In this document: positions 6,619 through 14,976 of the stretch, piece after piece
Layout: every line of letters begins with the position of its first letter
Position numbering within the stretch: position 1 is the first letter of the stretch
NCBI GenBank assembly: GCA_036401055.1
Contig: DASWWC010000103.1
Coordinates: 1-15,948, forward strand
Source: Pelomonas sp036401055
Lineage (GTDB): Bacteria; Pseudomonadota; Gammaproteobacteria; Burkholderiales; Burkholderiaceae_C
Length of the DNA stretch: 15,948 nt
Reading direction: 5' to 3'
Notes under the pieces: model-generated
Seen by the model: only the letters and a program-made list of their open reading frames with translations
Told to the model about the DNA's origin: nothing
Database searches by the model: none
Made by a program: the position numbers and the translations under genes

Positions 6619-7713
6619 ATGACTGCCATTTCCGAAGCCGCACTGCGGCCCTTGCTGCAAGCTGTCGTCGACCCCGGTTGCGGCCGCACCCTGGGCGACT
6701 CCAAGGCCCTGAAATCGCTGCGCATCGAAGGCGCCGATGTCGTCGTTGACGTGGAGCTGGGCTACCCGGCCGCCAGCCAGCACGGCGCGCTGCGTGCGGC
6801 GGTGCTTGCCGCGGCCCGCTCGCTGCCCGGCGTGGGCAACGTCAGCGTGTCCATCACGACCAACGTGGTGGCCCATGCCGTGCAGCGCGGCGTGCAACTG
6901 CTGCCGGGCGTGAAGAACATCATTGCGGTGGCCTCCGGCAAGGGCGGCGTGGGCAAGAGCACCACGGCGGCCAACCTGGCGCTGGCCCTGCACGCCGAGG
7001 GCGCCCACGTGGGCGTGCTGGACGCCGACGTCTACGGTCCCAGCCAGCCGCTGATGCTGGGTGCCAGCGGCCGCCCCGAGACCACCGACGGCCAGACCAT
7101 GGAGCCGCATGTGGCGCATGGCGTGCAGGTCAATTCCATCGGCTTCCTCGTCGACGACGACCAGGCCATGATCTGGCGTGGCCCCATGGCCACGCAGGCG
7201 CTGGAGCAGTTGCTGCGCCAGACCCGCTGGCAGCAGCTGGACTACCTCATCATCGACATGCCGCCCGGCACCGGCGACATCCAGCTCACACTCTCGCAGC
7301 GCGTGCCCGTCACCGGCGCCGTCATCGTCACCACGCCGCAGGACATCGCGCTCATCGATGCCAAGAAGGGCCTGAAGATGTTCGAGAAGGTGGGCGTGCC
7401 CATCCTGGGCATCGTCGAGAACATGGCCGTGCACATCTGCAGCCACTGCGGCCATGCCGAGCACATCTTCGGCGCCGACGGCGGCAAGCGCATGGCCGAG
7501 CAGTACGGCACCGAGCTGCTGGGCGCGCTGCCGCTGGCCATGAGCATCCGCGCCCAGGCGGACAGCGGCACGCCCACCGTCGCGGCCGAGCCCGATGGCG
7601 AGGTGGCTGGGCTGTACAAGGCGCTGGCCCGCAAGATCACGTCCAAGATCGCGGCGCAGAGCAAGGACTACTCGTCCAAGTTCCCCAGCATCTCCATCTC
7701 CAAGGCCACCTGA
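6619..7713 (+). CDS. apbC: Mrp/ApbC P-loop iron-sulfur cluster carrier protein
   Basis: A 364-residue cytoplasmic NTPase of the Mrp/Nbp35/ApbC family, which binds and transfers [4Fe-4S] clusters to apo-proteins. Residues 1 to about 85 are the MIP18/DUF59-like N-terminal domain (VVDPGCGRTLGD; the usual Pro-x-hydrophobic pattern is varied). The deviant Walker A GKGGVGKST is at 107-115, the switch DADVYGPS at 135-142, and IIDMPPGTGD at 211-220. The cluster-binding CxxC is Cys274/Cys277 in ICSHCGH. After the usual end there is a Ser/Lys-rich tail of about 25 residues. It is divergent from the TonB receptor with a 117-bp gap; no strong Shine-Dalgarno precedes the ATG. It lies upstream of an Fe-S-rich formate dehydrogenase (five [4Fe-4S] clusters), a plausible client, but this is inference. 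Confidence 0.95.
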   Translation: MTAISEAALRPLLQAVVDPGCGRTLGDSKALKSLRIEGADVVVDVELGYPAASQHGALRAAVLAAARSLPGVGNVSVSITTNVVAHAVQRGVQLLPGVKNIIAVASGKGGVGKSTTAANLALALHAEGAHVGVLDADVYGPSQPLMLGASGRPETTDGQTMEPHVAHGVQVNSIGFLVDDDQAMIWRGPMATQALEQLLRQTRWQQLDYLIIDMPPGTGDIQLTLSQRVPVTGAVIVTTPQDIALIDAKKGLKMFEKVGVPILGIVENMAVHICSHCGHAEHIFGADGGKRMAEQYGTELLGALPLAMSIRAQADSGTPTVAAEPDGEVAGLYKALARKITSKIAAQSKDYSSKFPSISISKAT

Positions 7714-7728
7714 CGCGCACCTCTGGTA

Positions 7729-7758
7729 TGTCCTGATTGGACAAGCGGCGTCCCTTGT
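7729..7758. promoter_or_regulatory. Overlapping inverted repeats upstream of fdnG
   Basis: Two short perfect inverted repeats overlap: tgtcc-N5-ggaca (7729-7743) and acaag-N8-cttgt (7741-7758). They lie 90-120 bp before fdnG in the only gap that can hold the promoter of the formate dehydrogenase run (7714-7847). They could be an operator or the tail hairpin of mrp. The heptamer gattgga occurs here (7735-7741) and again exactly 60 bp later (7795-7801). No sigma-54 -24/-12 or convincing sigma-70 boxes were recognised. Confidence 0.25.
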
Positions 7759-7819
7759 GAAGAAATCGGACCACGGCGGCCAACGACGGTCGCCGATTGG
7801 ATTCGTTCCTGCACAACAA

Positions 7820-7834
7820 GCGGGCGAGGCCCGC
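7820..7834 (+). promoter_or_regulatory. Leader hairpin abutting the fdnG ribosome site
   Basis: gcgggc-gag-gcccgc is a perfect 6-bp hairpin that ends immediately before the Shine-Dalgarno AGGAG (7835-7839), itself 8 bases before ATG 7848. The ribosome site supports the chosen start. The adjoining stem could limit or gate ribosome access. Confidence 0.4.
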
Positions 7835-7847
7835 AGGAGACAGCCGC

Positions 7848-10800
7848 ATGGACATGCACCGGAGGCAGTTCTTCCGGGTGAGTGGTGCGGGGCTGGCAGC
7901 GTCCAGCCTCGTCGCACTGGGTTTCTCGCCCACGGCCGCACTGGCCGAGACGCGTCACTTCAAACTCGCCCGGACCACCGAGACCCGCAGCACCTGCCCG
8001 TATTGCTCGGTCAGCTGCGGATTGATCATGTACACGCTGGGCGACAAGGCGAAGAACGTCAAGTCGACCATCCTGCACGTCGAGGGCGACCCGGACCACC
8101 CGGTCAACCGCGGCACGCTCTGCCCCAAGGGCGCCGGCGTGCTGGACATGATCCACAGCCCCAACCGCGTCAAGTACCCCGCGGTGCGCGAGGCCGGCAG
8201 CAACGACTGGAAGCGCATCTCCTGGGACGAGGCGCTGACCCGCGTGGCCAAGCACATGAAGGCCGACCGCGACGCCAACCTCGTCAAGACCAATGACAAG
8301 GGCGTCACGGTCAACCGCTGGAACACGACGGGCTTCCTGATCTCTTCCGCTTCCTCCAACGAATCCGGTTATCTGAGCGTCAAGATCGCTCGCGGTCTGG
8401 GGATGGTCTCCCTGGACACGCAAGCACGCATCTGACACGCACCGACGGTGTCCAGTCTGGGCCCGACTTTCGGTCGCGGAGCGATGACCAACTCGTGGAC
8501 GGATATCAAGAACGCTGATCTCGTCCTCATCATGGGCGGCAATGCCGCCGAGGCCCACCCCTGCGGCTTCAAGTGGGTGGTGGAGGCCATGCAGCAGCGC
8601 AAGGCCAAGCTGGTCGTCGTCGACCCGCGCTTCACGCGCTCGGCGGCAGTGGCCGACTACTACGCGCCCATCCGCGTCGGCACCGACATCGCCTTCCTGG
8701 GCGGCGTCATCAACTACATGCTGAGCCAGGACAAGGTCCACCTGGACTACGTCAAGCTCAACACCGACGCGAGCTTCCTGGTCAAACCCGACTTCAAGTT
8801 CGAGGACGGCTTCTTCAGCGGCTACAACGCCGACAAGCGCAGCTACGACAAGGCCAGCTGGGGCTACCAGCTGGGCGAGGACGGCTACGTGAAGGTGGAC
8901 GACACGCTGCAGGACCCGCAGTGCGTCTTCCAGCAGATGAAGAAGCACTACGCGCGCTACACGCCCGAGCAGGTCAGCAAGATCACCGGCACGCCCAAGG
9001 ACCAGTTCCTCAAGGTGGCCGAGCTGATCGCCGGCACGGCCACGGCCGACAAGGTCATGACCATCTGCTATGCGCTGGGCTGGACGCAGCACTCGGTGGG
9101 CTCGCAGAACATCCGCACCATGGCCATGATCCAGCTGCTGCTGGGCAACATGGGCCGGCCGGGCGGCGGCATCAACGCGCTGCGCGGACATGCCAACGTG
9201 CAGGGCATCACCGACATGTGTGCCTACTCCGAGGTGCTGTCGGGCTACCTGAGCGCCCCCACCGATGCGGACGTCGACCGCGAGACCTATCTGAAGACGC
9301 GTACCGGCAAGGCGCTGCGTCCCAACCAGATGGCGTTCACGCAGAACTTCCCGAAGTGGCACACCAGCCTGATGAAGGCCTACTACGGCGCGGCGGCCAC
9401 GAAGGAGAACGACTTCGCCTACGACTGGCTGCCCAAGCGCGACACCGGCTACGACGTGCTGGCCATCTTCGAGCGCATGCACCAGGGCAAGGTCAACGGC
9501 TTCATCTGCCAGGGCTTCAACCCGCTGGCCGCCGTGCCCAACAAGAAGAAGCTGTCGGCCGCCTTCGCGAAGCTGAAGTACCTGGTCATCATGGACCCGC
9601 TGGAGACCGAGACCAGCGAGTTCTGGAAGAACTACGGTCCGCTGAACGACGTCGATCCCACCAAGATCGCGACCGAGGTGTTCCGCTTCCCGACCAGCTG
9701 CTTCGCCGAGGAGACCGGCTCCTTCACCAACTCCAGCCGTGTCATCAGCTGGAAGGAGAAGGCCGTCGACCCGCCGGGCGAGGCCAAGCCCGACTCGGAA
9801 ATCATGGCCCGCCTGTTCGTCAAGCTGCGCGCCATGTACGCCAAGGACGGCGGCACGCTGCCCGAGCCCATCGCGGCGCTGGCCTGGCCCTACCTCAACG
9901 CCAACGTACCCAACTCGGCCGAGGTGCTGCGCGAGATCAACGGCCGTGCGCTGGCCGACCTGATGCCGCCGGTGCCCGCACCGCAGCTCGATGCGAAAGG
10001 CAAGCCCATTCCGGTGCCGGCCCCGGCGCCGGGTGCCGCGCCGCCGCAGCCCATCCTGAAGGCCGGCGAGCAGGTGCCGGGCTTTGCCGTGCTGCGTGAC
10101 GACGGCACGACCAGCTGCGGCAACTGGATCTACGCCGGCTGCTGGAGCCAGGCCGGCAACCTGACCGCGCGGCGCGACACGGCCGACCCCACCGGCCTGG
10201 GCGTCTTCCCCAACTGGGGCTTCTCGTGGCCGGCCAACCGCCGCATCCTCTACAACCGCGCCAGCGCCGACAAGGACGGCAAGCCCTGGGACCCCAGCCG
10301 CAAATACCTGGCCTGGAACGGCACGAGCTGGGCGGGCGGCGCCGACGTGCCCGACATGCGGCCCGACGCGGCGCCCGAGCTGGGCGTGGGCGCCTTCATC
10401 ATGAACCCCGAGGGCGTGGCGCGCCTGCACGCGGTGGGCATGAGCGAGGGCCCCTTCCCCGAGCATTACGAGCCCTTCGAGACGCCGGTGGGTGTCAACC
10501 TGATGTGCCCGACCAACCCCAAGGCCGTCTCCAACCCGGCGGCCCGCGTGTTCAAGGGCGACCTGGAGGCCTTCGGCAAGAAGGAGGAGTTCCCCTACGC
10601 GGCCACCACCTACCGCCTCACCGAGCACCAGCACTTCTGGACCAAGCACGCGCGCAGCAATGCCATCGTGCAGCCGTCGCCCTTCGTCGAGATCGGCGAG
10701 GAGCTGGCCCGGGAGAAGGGCATCAAGCAGGGCGACAAGGTCAAGGTGCGCAGCAACCGCGGCGAGGTCATCGCGGCCTGCGTCGTGACCAAGCGCATGC

Positions 10801-10976
10801 GGGCGCTGGATGTCAACGGCAAGAAGGTGCACCACGTCGGCATCCCCATCCACTGGGGCTTCAAGGGCGTGACGAACAACGGCTACCTCGCGAACTCGCT
10901 GACGCCCTACGTGGGCGATGCGAACTCGCAGACGCCCGAGTTCAAGGCCTTCCTCGTCAACATCGAGAAAGTCTGA
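7848..10976 (+). CDS. fdnG: Formate dehydrogenase-N alpha subunit, selenocysteine-containing (TGA read through)
   Basis: The catalytic subunit of periplasm-facing respiratory formate dehydrogenase: formate to CO2 at a Mo/W-bis-MGD centre. It is one 1042-residue gene with an in-frame TGA at 8433-8435 decoded as Sec196. Both sides of the TGA belong to the same protein: the upstream part ends QARI, the downstream part continues HAPTVSSLGPTFGRGAM in the same frame, as in E. coli FdnG. Positions also match that enzyme: a twin-arginine signal (MHRRQFFR), Cys50, Cys53, Cys57 and Cys92 for [4Fe-4S], Lys94, Sec196, His197 and Arg446. The C-terminal pterin-binding domain contains GDKVKVRSNRGEV. It is about 27 residues longer than E. 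coli FdnG, mostly from a Pro/Ala-rich insert near 705-742. The start is set by AGGAG at 7835-7839. The fdxH start lies 8 bp after the stop. FdoG is an equally fitting name. Confidence 0.96.
8433..8476 (+). promoter_or_regulatory. Selenocysteine codon and bSECIS element
   Basis: The TGA at 8433-8435 is followed by a coding hairpin. The lower stem is accga (8441-8445) with tcggt (8470-8474). The apical stem is g8450-a8454 with t8458-c8462 (one G-U pair), closed by the loop GUC (8455-8457). If G8447 and G8448 pair with C8464 and C8463, U8449 is left bulged just below the apical stem. A bulged U plus G-U in the loop is what SelB recognises in the E. coli elements. The loop begins 20 bases after the TGA, a suitable distance. 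Pairing was done by eye. Confidence 0.82.
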
Positions 10977-10984
10977 GGTGAACC

Positions 10985-11887
10985 ATGTCTAGTCTGCAAA
11001 GCCAGGACGTGGTCGCCCGCTCGGCCACGACGACCCCCAGCCCCTCGGTGCGCGCCACGCCCCAGGTCGCCAAGCTCATCGACGAAAGCAAGTGCATAGG
11101 CTGCAAGGCCTGCCAGGTCGCCTGCATGAACTGGAACGACCTGCGCGACGAGGTCGGCGACAACATCGGCGTCTACGACAACCCGGCCGACCTCAGCCCG
11201 AGTTCGTGGACGCTGATGCGCTTCTTCGAAGTCGAACCCAAGGCCGGCAACCTCGAGTGGCTGATCCGCAAGGACGGCTGCATGCACTGCGAGGAGCCGG
11301 GCTGCCTGAAGGCCTGCCCGGCGCCCGGCGCCATCGTCAAGTACGCCAACGGCATCGTGGACTTCATCTCCGAGAACTGCATTGGCTGCGGCTACTGCGT
11401 GTCCGGCTGCCCGTTCGACGTGCCGCGCATCAGCAAGAAGGACAACAAGGCCTACAAGTGCACGCTGTGCTCCGACCGCGTCGGCGTGGGGCTGGAGCCG
11501 GCCTGCGTGAAGACCTGCCCGACCGGTGCCATCAGCTTCGGCACCAAGGACGACATGGTGGCCTACGGCGACAAGCGCGCAGGCGAGCTGAAGGAGCGCG
11601 GCTTCCAGAACGCCGGGCTCTACAACCCGCAGGGCGTCGGCGGCACGCACGTGATGTATGTGCTAAAGCACGCCGACCAGCCGGGCCTGGAGGGCCTGCC
11701 CGCCAACCCCAGCATCAGCCCGATGGTGTCGCTGTGGAAGGGCGTGGCCAAGCCGCTGGCCGTGGCCGGCATGATCGGCGCCGTGGTGGCCGGCTTCTTC
11801 CACTACATGAAGGTGGGACCGGTCGAGTCCGAAGAGAAGTCCGACGACCGGGCCGATGACAAGGCCGACGCGAAGGAGGTCTCATGA
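10985..11887 (+). CDS. fdxH: Formate dehydrogenase-N beta subunit (four [4Fe-4S] ferredoxin, membrane anchored)
   Basis: A 300-residue electron-transfer subunit linking the catalytic subunit to the cytochrome b subunit. Four cysteine groups can ligate four [4Fe-4S] clusters: Cys37/40/43/47, Cys99/102/107/111, Cys132/135/138/142 and Cys159/162/174/178. One C-terminal membrane helix (about 256-274, AVAGMIGAVVAGFFHYM) follows, then a charged Asp/Lys-rich tail. There is no signal peptide, in keeping with export as a passenger of the alpha subunit's Tat signal. Size and layout match E. coli FdnH (294). GAGGTG (10974-10979), overlapping the fdnG stop, serves as ribosome site. The last codon and stop overlap fdnI by four bases (ATGA). 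Confidence 0.96.
   Translation: MSSLQSQDVVARSATTTPSPSVRATPQVAKLIDESKCIGCKACQVACMNWNDLRDEVGDNIGVYDNPADLSPSSWTLMRFFEVEPKAGNLEWLIRKDGCMHCEEPGCLKACPAPGAIVKYANGIVDFISENCIGCGYCVSGCPFDVPRISKKDNKAYKCTLCSDRVGVGLEPACVKTCPTGAISFGTKDDMVAYGDKRAGELKERGFQNAGLYNPQGVGGTHVMYVLKHADQPGLEGLPANPSISPMVSLWKGVAKPLAVAGMIGAVVAGFFHYMKVGPVESEEKSDDRADDKADAKEVS
11873..11880 (+). promoter_or_regulatory. Near-perfect Shine-Dalgarno for fdnI inside fdxH
   Basis: aaggaggt, complementary to the 16S 3' end over eight bases, lies within the last codons of fdxH, three bases before the fdnI ATG. It fixes the start and suggests strong, coupled translation of the membrane subunit. Confidence 0.7.
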
Positions 11888-12504
11888 AGCTGCTCAAGCG
11901 CTATGACGACGGCGAGCGCATGAACCACTGGCTCATCGCGCTGCTGTTCTTCCTCGCCGGCCTGTCGGGCCTGGCGTTCTATCACCCGGCCCTGTTCTTC
12001 CTGTCCCACTTGTTCGGCGGCGGCGCCTGGGCGCGCATCCTGCATCCCTTCTTCGGCCTGGCCATGGTGCTGTGCTTCGTGCCCATGATGCTGAAGCTGG
12101 CCCGCCACAACCGCATCACCGACGCCGACCGCGCCTGGAAAGCCAAGATGGGCGACATGCTGCAGGGCCGCAAGGAGGGGCTGCCGCCGGTGGGGCGCTA
12201 CAACTACGGCCAGAAGCTGGTGTTCTGGGCGCTGGTGTGGAGCCTGGCGGTGCTGCTGGTCACCGGCTTCATGTTCTGGCGGCCCTGGTTCGCCCACCTG
12301 CTGCCCATCGATGGCGTGCGCCTCGGCGCGCTGCTGCATGCGGTGGCGGCCACGGTGCTGATCCTGGCGGTCATCATCCACATCTATGCGGCCATCTGGG
12401 TCAAGGGCACCATCCGCGCGATGACGCGTGGCACGGTCAGCGAGGCCTGGGCGCGCAAGAACCATCCGCTGTGGCATGCGGAAGTGACGCGCGACGGCAA
12501 ATGA
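11884..12504 (+). CDS. fdnI: Formate dehydrogenase-N gamma subunit, cytochrome b556
   Basis: A 206-residue integral membrane diheme cytochrome b that takes electrons from the beta subunit and reduces (mena)quinone. Four hydrophobic segments are visible at about 16-33, 54-72, 112-130 and 147-170. Four histidines lie at the expected heme-ligand sites: His15 (MNHW), His54 (ILHPFFG), His152 (LLHAV) and His166 (IIHIYAAIW). The order and spacing follow E. coli FdnI (217 residues). The start overlaps the fdxH stop by ATGA and has a strong ribosome site. fdhE follows after 25 bp. Confidence 0.95.
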   Translation: MKLLKRYDDGERMNHWLIALLFFLAGLSGLAFYHPALFFLSHLFGGGAWARILHPFFGLAMVLCFVPMMLKLARHNRITDADRAWKAKMGDMLQGRKEGLPPVGRYNYGQKLVFWALVWSLAVLLVTGFMFWRPWFAHLLPIDGVRLGALLHAVAATVLILAVIIHIYAAIWVKGTIRAMTRGTVSEAWARKNHPLWHAEVTRDGK

Positions 12505-12529
12505 CGAAACAGACGGGGGAGGCGAGCGA

Positions 12530-13546
12530 ATGACGGGAGGCACGCAGGCGACCATCAAGCTGATGTCGCCCGAGGAGATCTCGGCCCGGGCCGGCGGCGC
12601 CGCGCCGCCGCCCTTGCGCCTGCCCGAGGGCGCGACGCTGTTCGCCGAACGGGCGCTGCGCCTGCGCCAGCTGGCCGCCGGCCATGCGATGCGCGACTTC
12701 CTGATCTTCATGGCTGACTTGGCCCAGGCCCAGCAGCAGGTGCTGGCCCGCGTGGGCGAACTGCCGCTGCCGACCGCCTCGAACATCGCCGCGGCGCGTG
12801 CGGTCGGCCGCCCGCCGCTGTCCGCCGCCGACTGGGCGCGCGACCCGGCCTGGCATGCGCTGCTGCGCGACCTGGTCGACACGCTGGCCCCCCGCGCGCC
12901 GGCCGCCGTGCAGCCGACGCTGCAGGCCCTGCGCGCGGCCGATGCCGACACGCTGGAGACCCAGGCCGATTGCCTGCTCACCGGCGTCATGCGCGGCCTG
13001 GACCTGGCCGCCGCGCCGCTGGTCGCCGCGGCCCTGCAGGTGTACTGGACGGCGCTGGTGCAGCGCACCGCGGCCCGCTTCGACCAGCCCGGCCAGCCCG
13101 CCTTCGCGCTGACCGAGGACGAAACCCTGTGCCCCTGCTGCGGCAGCCGGCCTACCGCCAGCATCACGCGCCAAGTGGCCGACGTGGCCGGCCAGCGCTA
13201 CCTGCACTGCTCGCTGTGCGCCAGCGAGTGGCACATGGTGCGCATCCAGTGCCCGCACTGCCTGTCGGGGCTGAAGCTGGCCTACGAATCGCTGCAGGCG
13301 CTGGACGGCGACGCGCCCGCCAACACCGCCGCCGTGCAGGCCGAGACCTGCGGCGACTGCGGCCACTACCTGAAGATCGTCCACACCGAGCGCGACCCCT
13401 TCGTCGAGCCGCTGGCCGACGACCTCGCCAGCGTCACGCTGGACCTGCTGGTGTCCGAGACCGGGTTGCGCCGCCACGGCGTCAACCTGATGCTGCTGTT
13501 CGGCGACCCCGACGGCCCGCCGCCCGATCCGCCCGGGAGTCCCTGA
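12530..13546 (+). CDS. fdhE: Formate dehydrogenase accessory protein FdhE
   Basis: A 338-residue cytoplasmic maturation protein required for active membrane-bound formate dehydrogenase; family members bind the catalytic subunit before Tat export. The N-terminal half is helical. The C-terminal half holds four CxxC pairs: Cys201/204 (CPCCGSRP), Cys227/230 (YLHCSLCASEWH), Cys241/244 (CPHCLS) and Cys274/277 (CGDCGHYLK), as in E. coli FdhE, where they bind metal. It is about 30 residues longer than E. coli FdhE (309). GGGGGAGG at 12515-12522 supports ATG 12530. The stop overlaps the selA start by one base (TGATG), so the two are translationally coupled. The C-terminal tail is Pro-rich (GPPPDPPG). 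Confidence 0.95.
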   Translation: MTGGTQATIKLMSPEEISARAGGAAPPPLRLPEGATLFAERALRLRQLAAGHAMRDFLIFMADLAQAQQQVLARVGELPLPTASNIAAARAVGRPPLSAADWARDPAWHALLRDLVDTLAPRAPAAVQPTLQALRAADADTLETQADCLLTGVMRGLDLAAAPLVAAALQVYWTALVQRTAARFDQPGQPAFALTEDETLCPCCGSRPTASITRQVADVAGQRYLHCSLCASEWHMVRIQCPHCLSGLKLAYESLQALDGDAPANTAAVQAETCGDCGHYLKIVHTERDPFVEPLADDLASVTLDLLVSETGLRRHGVNLMLLFGDPDGPPPDPPGSP

Positions 13547-14976
13547 TGGCCCCGCCTCCCGAGTCCGTGGTTCACGGCTCGAAGGCAGCCCCCAAGGACC
13601 TGCCCTCGACCGACAAGCTGCTGCGCCACTGCGAGGCGCTGCTGACCGAGCACGGCCACACGCTGGTGGCCGGCGAGGCGAGGGCGCTGCTGGACGCGCT
13701 GCGCATCCGCGCGCTGGCCGGCGAACTGGCGCCGCAGGCCGTCGACCTGACGGCGCTGCAGGGGCAGCTGGCCGAGCGCGTCCGACAGCGGATGCGCCCT
13801 CAGATGCAGGCCGTCATCAACCTCACAGGCACCGTCATCCACACCAACCTGGGCCGCTCCCTGCTGGCCGACGCGGCGCTGCAGCAGGTGCTGGCGCTGA
13901 TGGGCGAGCCCAACAACCTGGAGTTCGACCTTGCCGCGGGCGCGCGCGGCGACCGTGACGACCTCATCGAGAGCCTGCTCTGCGAACTGACCGGCGCCGA
14001 GGCCGCCACCGTCGTCAACAACAACGCCGCCGCCGTGCTGCTGGGCATCGCGGCGCTGGCCGGCGGCAAGGAGGCCATCGTGTCGCGCGGCGAACTGGTC
14101 GAGATCGGCGGCGCCTTTCGCATGCCCGACGTGATGAGCGCCGCCGGCGCGACGCTGGTGGAAGTGGGCACCACCAACCGCACCCACCCGCGCGACTATC
14201 AGCAGGCCATCACGCCGCGCACCGGCCTCATCGTCAAGGTCCACACCAGCAACTACCAGGTGCAGGGTTTCACGGCGGCCGTCGACGAGGCGACGCTGGC
14301 GCCCATCGCCCACGCGGCCGGCCTGCCGTTGATGACGGACCTCGGCAGCGGCGCGCTGGTGGACCTGTCGAAGTGGGGCCTGCCCGCCGAGCCGCTGCCG
14401 CAGGCCATGCTCGCCGCGGGCTGCGATGTCGTGACCTTCAGCGGCGACAAGCTGCTGGGTGGCCCGCAGGCGGGACTGATCGTCGGCAGCAGGGCTGTGG
14501 TCCAGCGCATTCGCAAGTTCCCGATGAAGCGCGCGCTGCGCCTGTCCAAGCTGCCCTTCGCCGCCCTGGAGGCGACGCTGCGGCTCTATCTGCGGCCCGA
14601 GCGCCTGGTGCAGGACCTGCCGACGCTGCGCCTGCTGACCCGCCCGCAGGAGCAGATCGCCGCGCTGGCCCGGCAACTGCTGCCCGACGTGGCCGCCGCA
14701 GTCGCGCCGCGCTTCAGCGTCGATACGGTTGCGCTGCAAAGCCAGATCGGCTCGGGCTCGCTGCCGGTCGAGCGCCTGCCTTCGGCCGGCTTGGCGCTCA
14801 CCGCGACCGATGGTCGTGGCCGCACGCTTGACGCGTTGACCACCGCATTGCGCGCGCTGCCGCGCCCCGTCATCGGCCGCGTCAATGACGACCGCCTGCT
14901 GCTGGACCTGCGTTGCCTCGAAGAGCCCGCGCTGCTGACCTCCCAACTCGGCGCATTGAAGGAGTCGCTGGCGTGA
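13546..14976 (+). CDS. selA: L-seryl-tRNA(Sec) selenium transferase
   Basis: A 476-residue PLP enzyme that converts seryl-tRNA(Sec) to selenocysteyl-tRNA(Sec) using selenophosphate; it acts as a large ring in the family. The PLP lysine is Lys302 in FSGDKLLGGPQAG. Other family blocks are VINLTGTVIHTNLGRS, VVNNNAAAVLLGIAAL, SRGELVEIGGAFRMPDV, VGTTNRTHPRDY and QIGSGSLPVERLPSAG. The N-terminal domain includes DKLLRHCEALLTEHGHT, the tRNA-binding helix region. Length compares with 463 in E. coli. The frame is open upstream to 12970 inside fdhE, but ATG 13546, with GGGAG at 13535-13539, marks the true start. The 3' end overlaps selB by four bases (GTGA). Confidence 0.97.
   Translation: MAPPPESVVHGSKAAPKDLPSTDKLLRHCEALLTEHGHTLVAGEARALLDALRIRALAGELAPQAVDLTALQGQLAERVRQRMRPQMQAVINLTGTVIHTNLGRSLLADAALQQVLALMGEPNNLEFDLAAGARGDRDDLIESLLCELTGAEAATVVNNNAAAVLLGIAALAGGKEAIVSRGELVEIGGAFRMPDVMSAAGATLVEVGTTNRTHPRDYQQAITPRTGLIVKVHTSNYQVQGFTAAVDEATLAPIAHAAGLPLMTDLGSGALVDLSKWGLPAEPLPQAMLAAGCDVVTFSGDKLLGGPQAGLIVGSRAVVQRIRKFPMKRALRLSKLPFAALEATLRLYLRPERLVQDLPTLRLLTRPQEQIAALARQLLPDVAAAVAPRFSVDTVALQSQIGSGSLPVERLPSAGLALTATDGRGRTLDALTTALRALPRPVIGRVNDDRLLLDLRCLEEPALLTSQLGALKESLA
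14959..14964 (+). promoter_or_regulatory. Ribosome binding site of selB
   Basis: aaggag inside the 3' end of selA, eight bases before GTG 14973. It decides the non-ATG start and shows that selA and selB are translationally linked. Confidence 0.7.

Noticed and set aside
6502..7941. N-terminal extension of the TonB receptor frame up to 7941
   Set aside because: The extension is antisense to mrp, has shadow composition, and would bury the signal peptide that begins at 6501.
8433..8450. fdnG as a pseudogene split by a nonsense mutation, with a second gene starting at GTG 8448
   Set aside because: The frame is unchanged across the TGA, the flanking residues are those of the active site, the position is that of Sec in FdnG, and a SECIS-like hairpin plus selA/selB are present.
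7668..10853. Minus-strand open frame of 1061 codons opposite fdnG
   Set aside because: GC-skew shadow: repetitive Val/Gly/Leu/His composition with no domain, while the plus strand is a clear FdnG.
12970..13545. Upstream in-frame extension of selA inside fdhE
   Set aside because: The extension has the Arg/Ala/Pro-rich look of a shifted fdhE frame; selA homology begins after ATG 13546, which has its own ribosome site.
13366..14946. Minus-strand open frame of 526 codons opposite selA
   Set aside because: Gln/Arg/Ala-rich shadow without motifs; selA on the plus strand is unequivocal.
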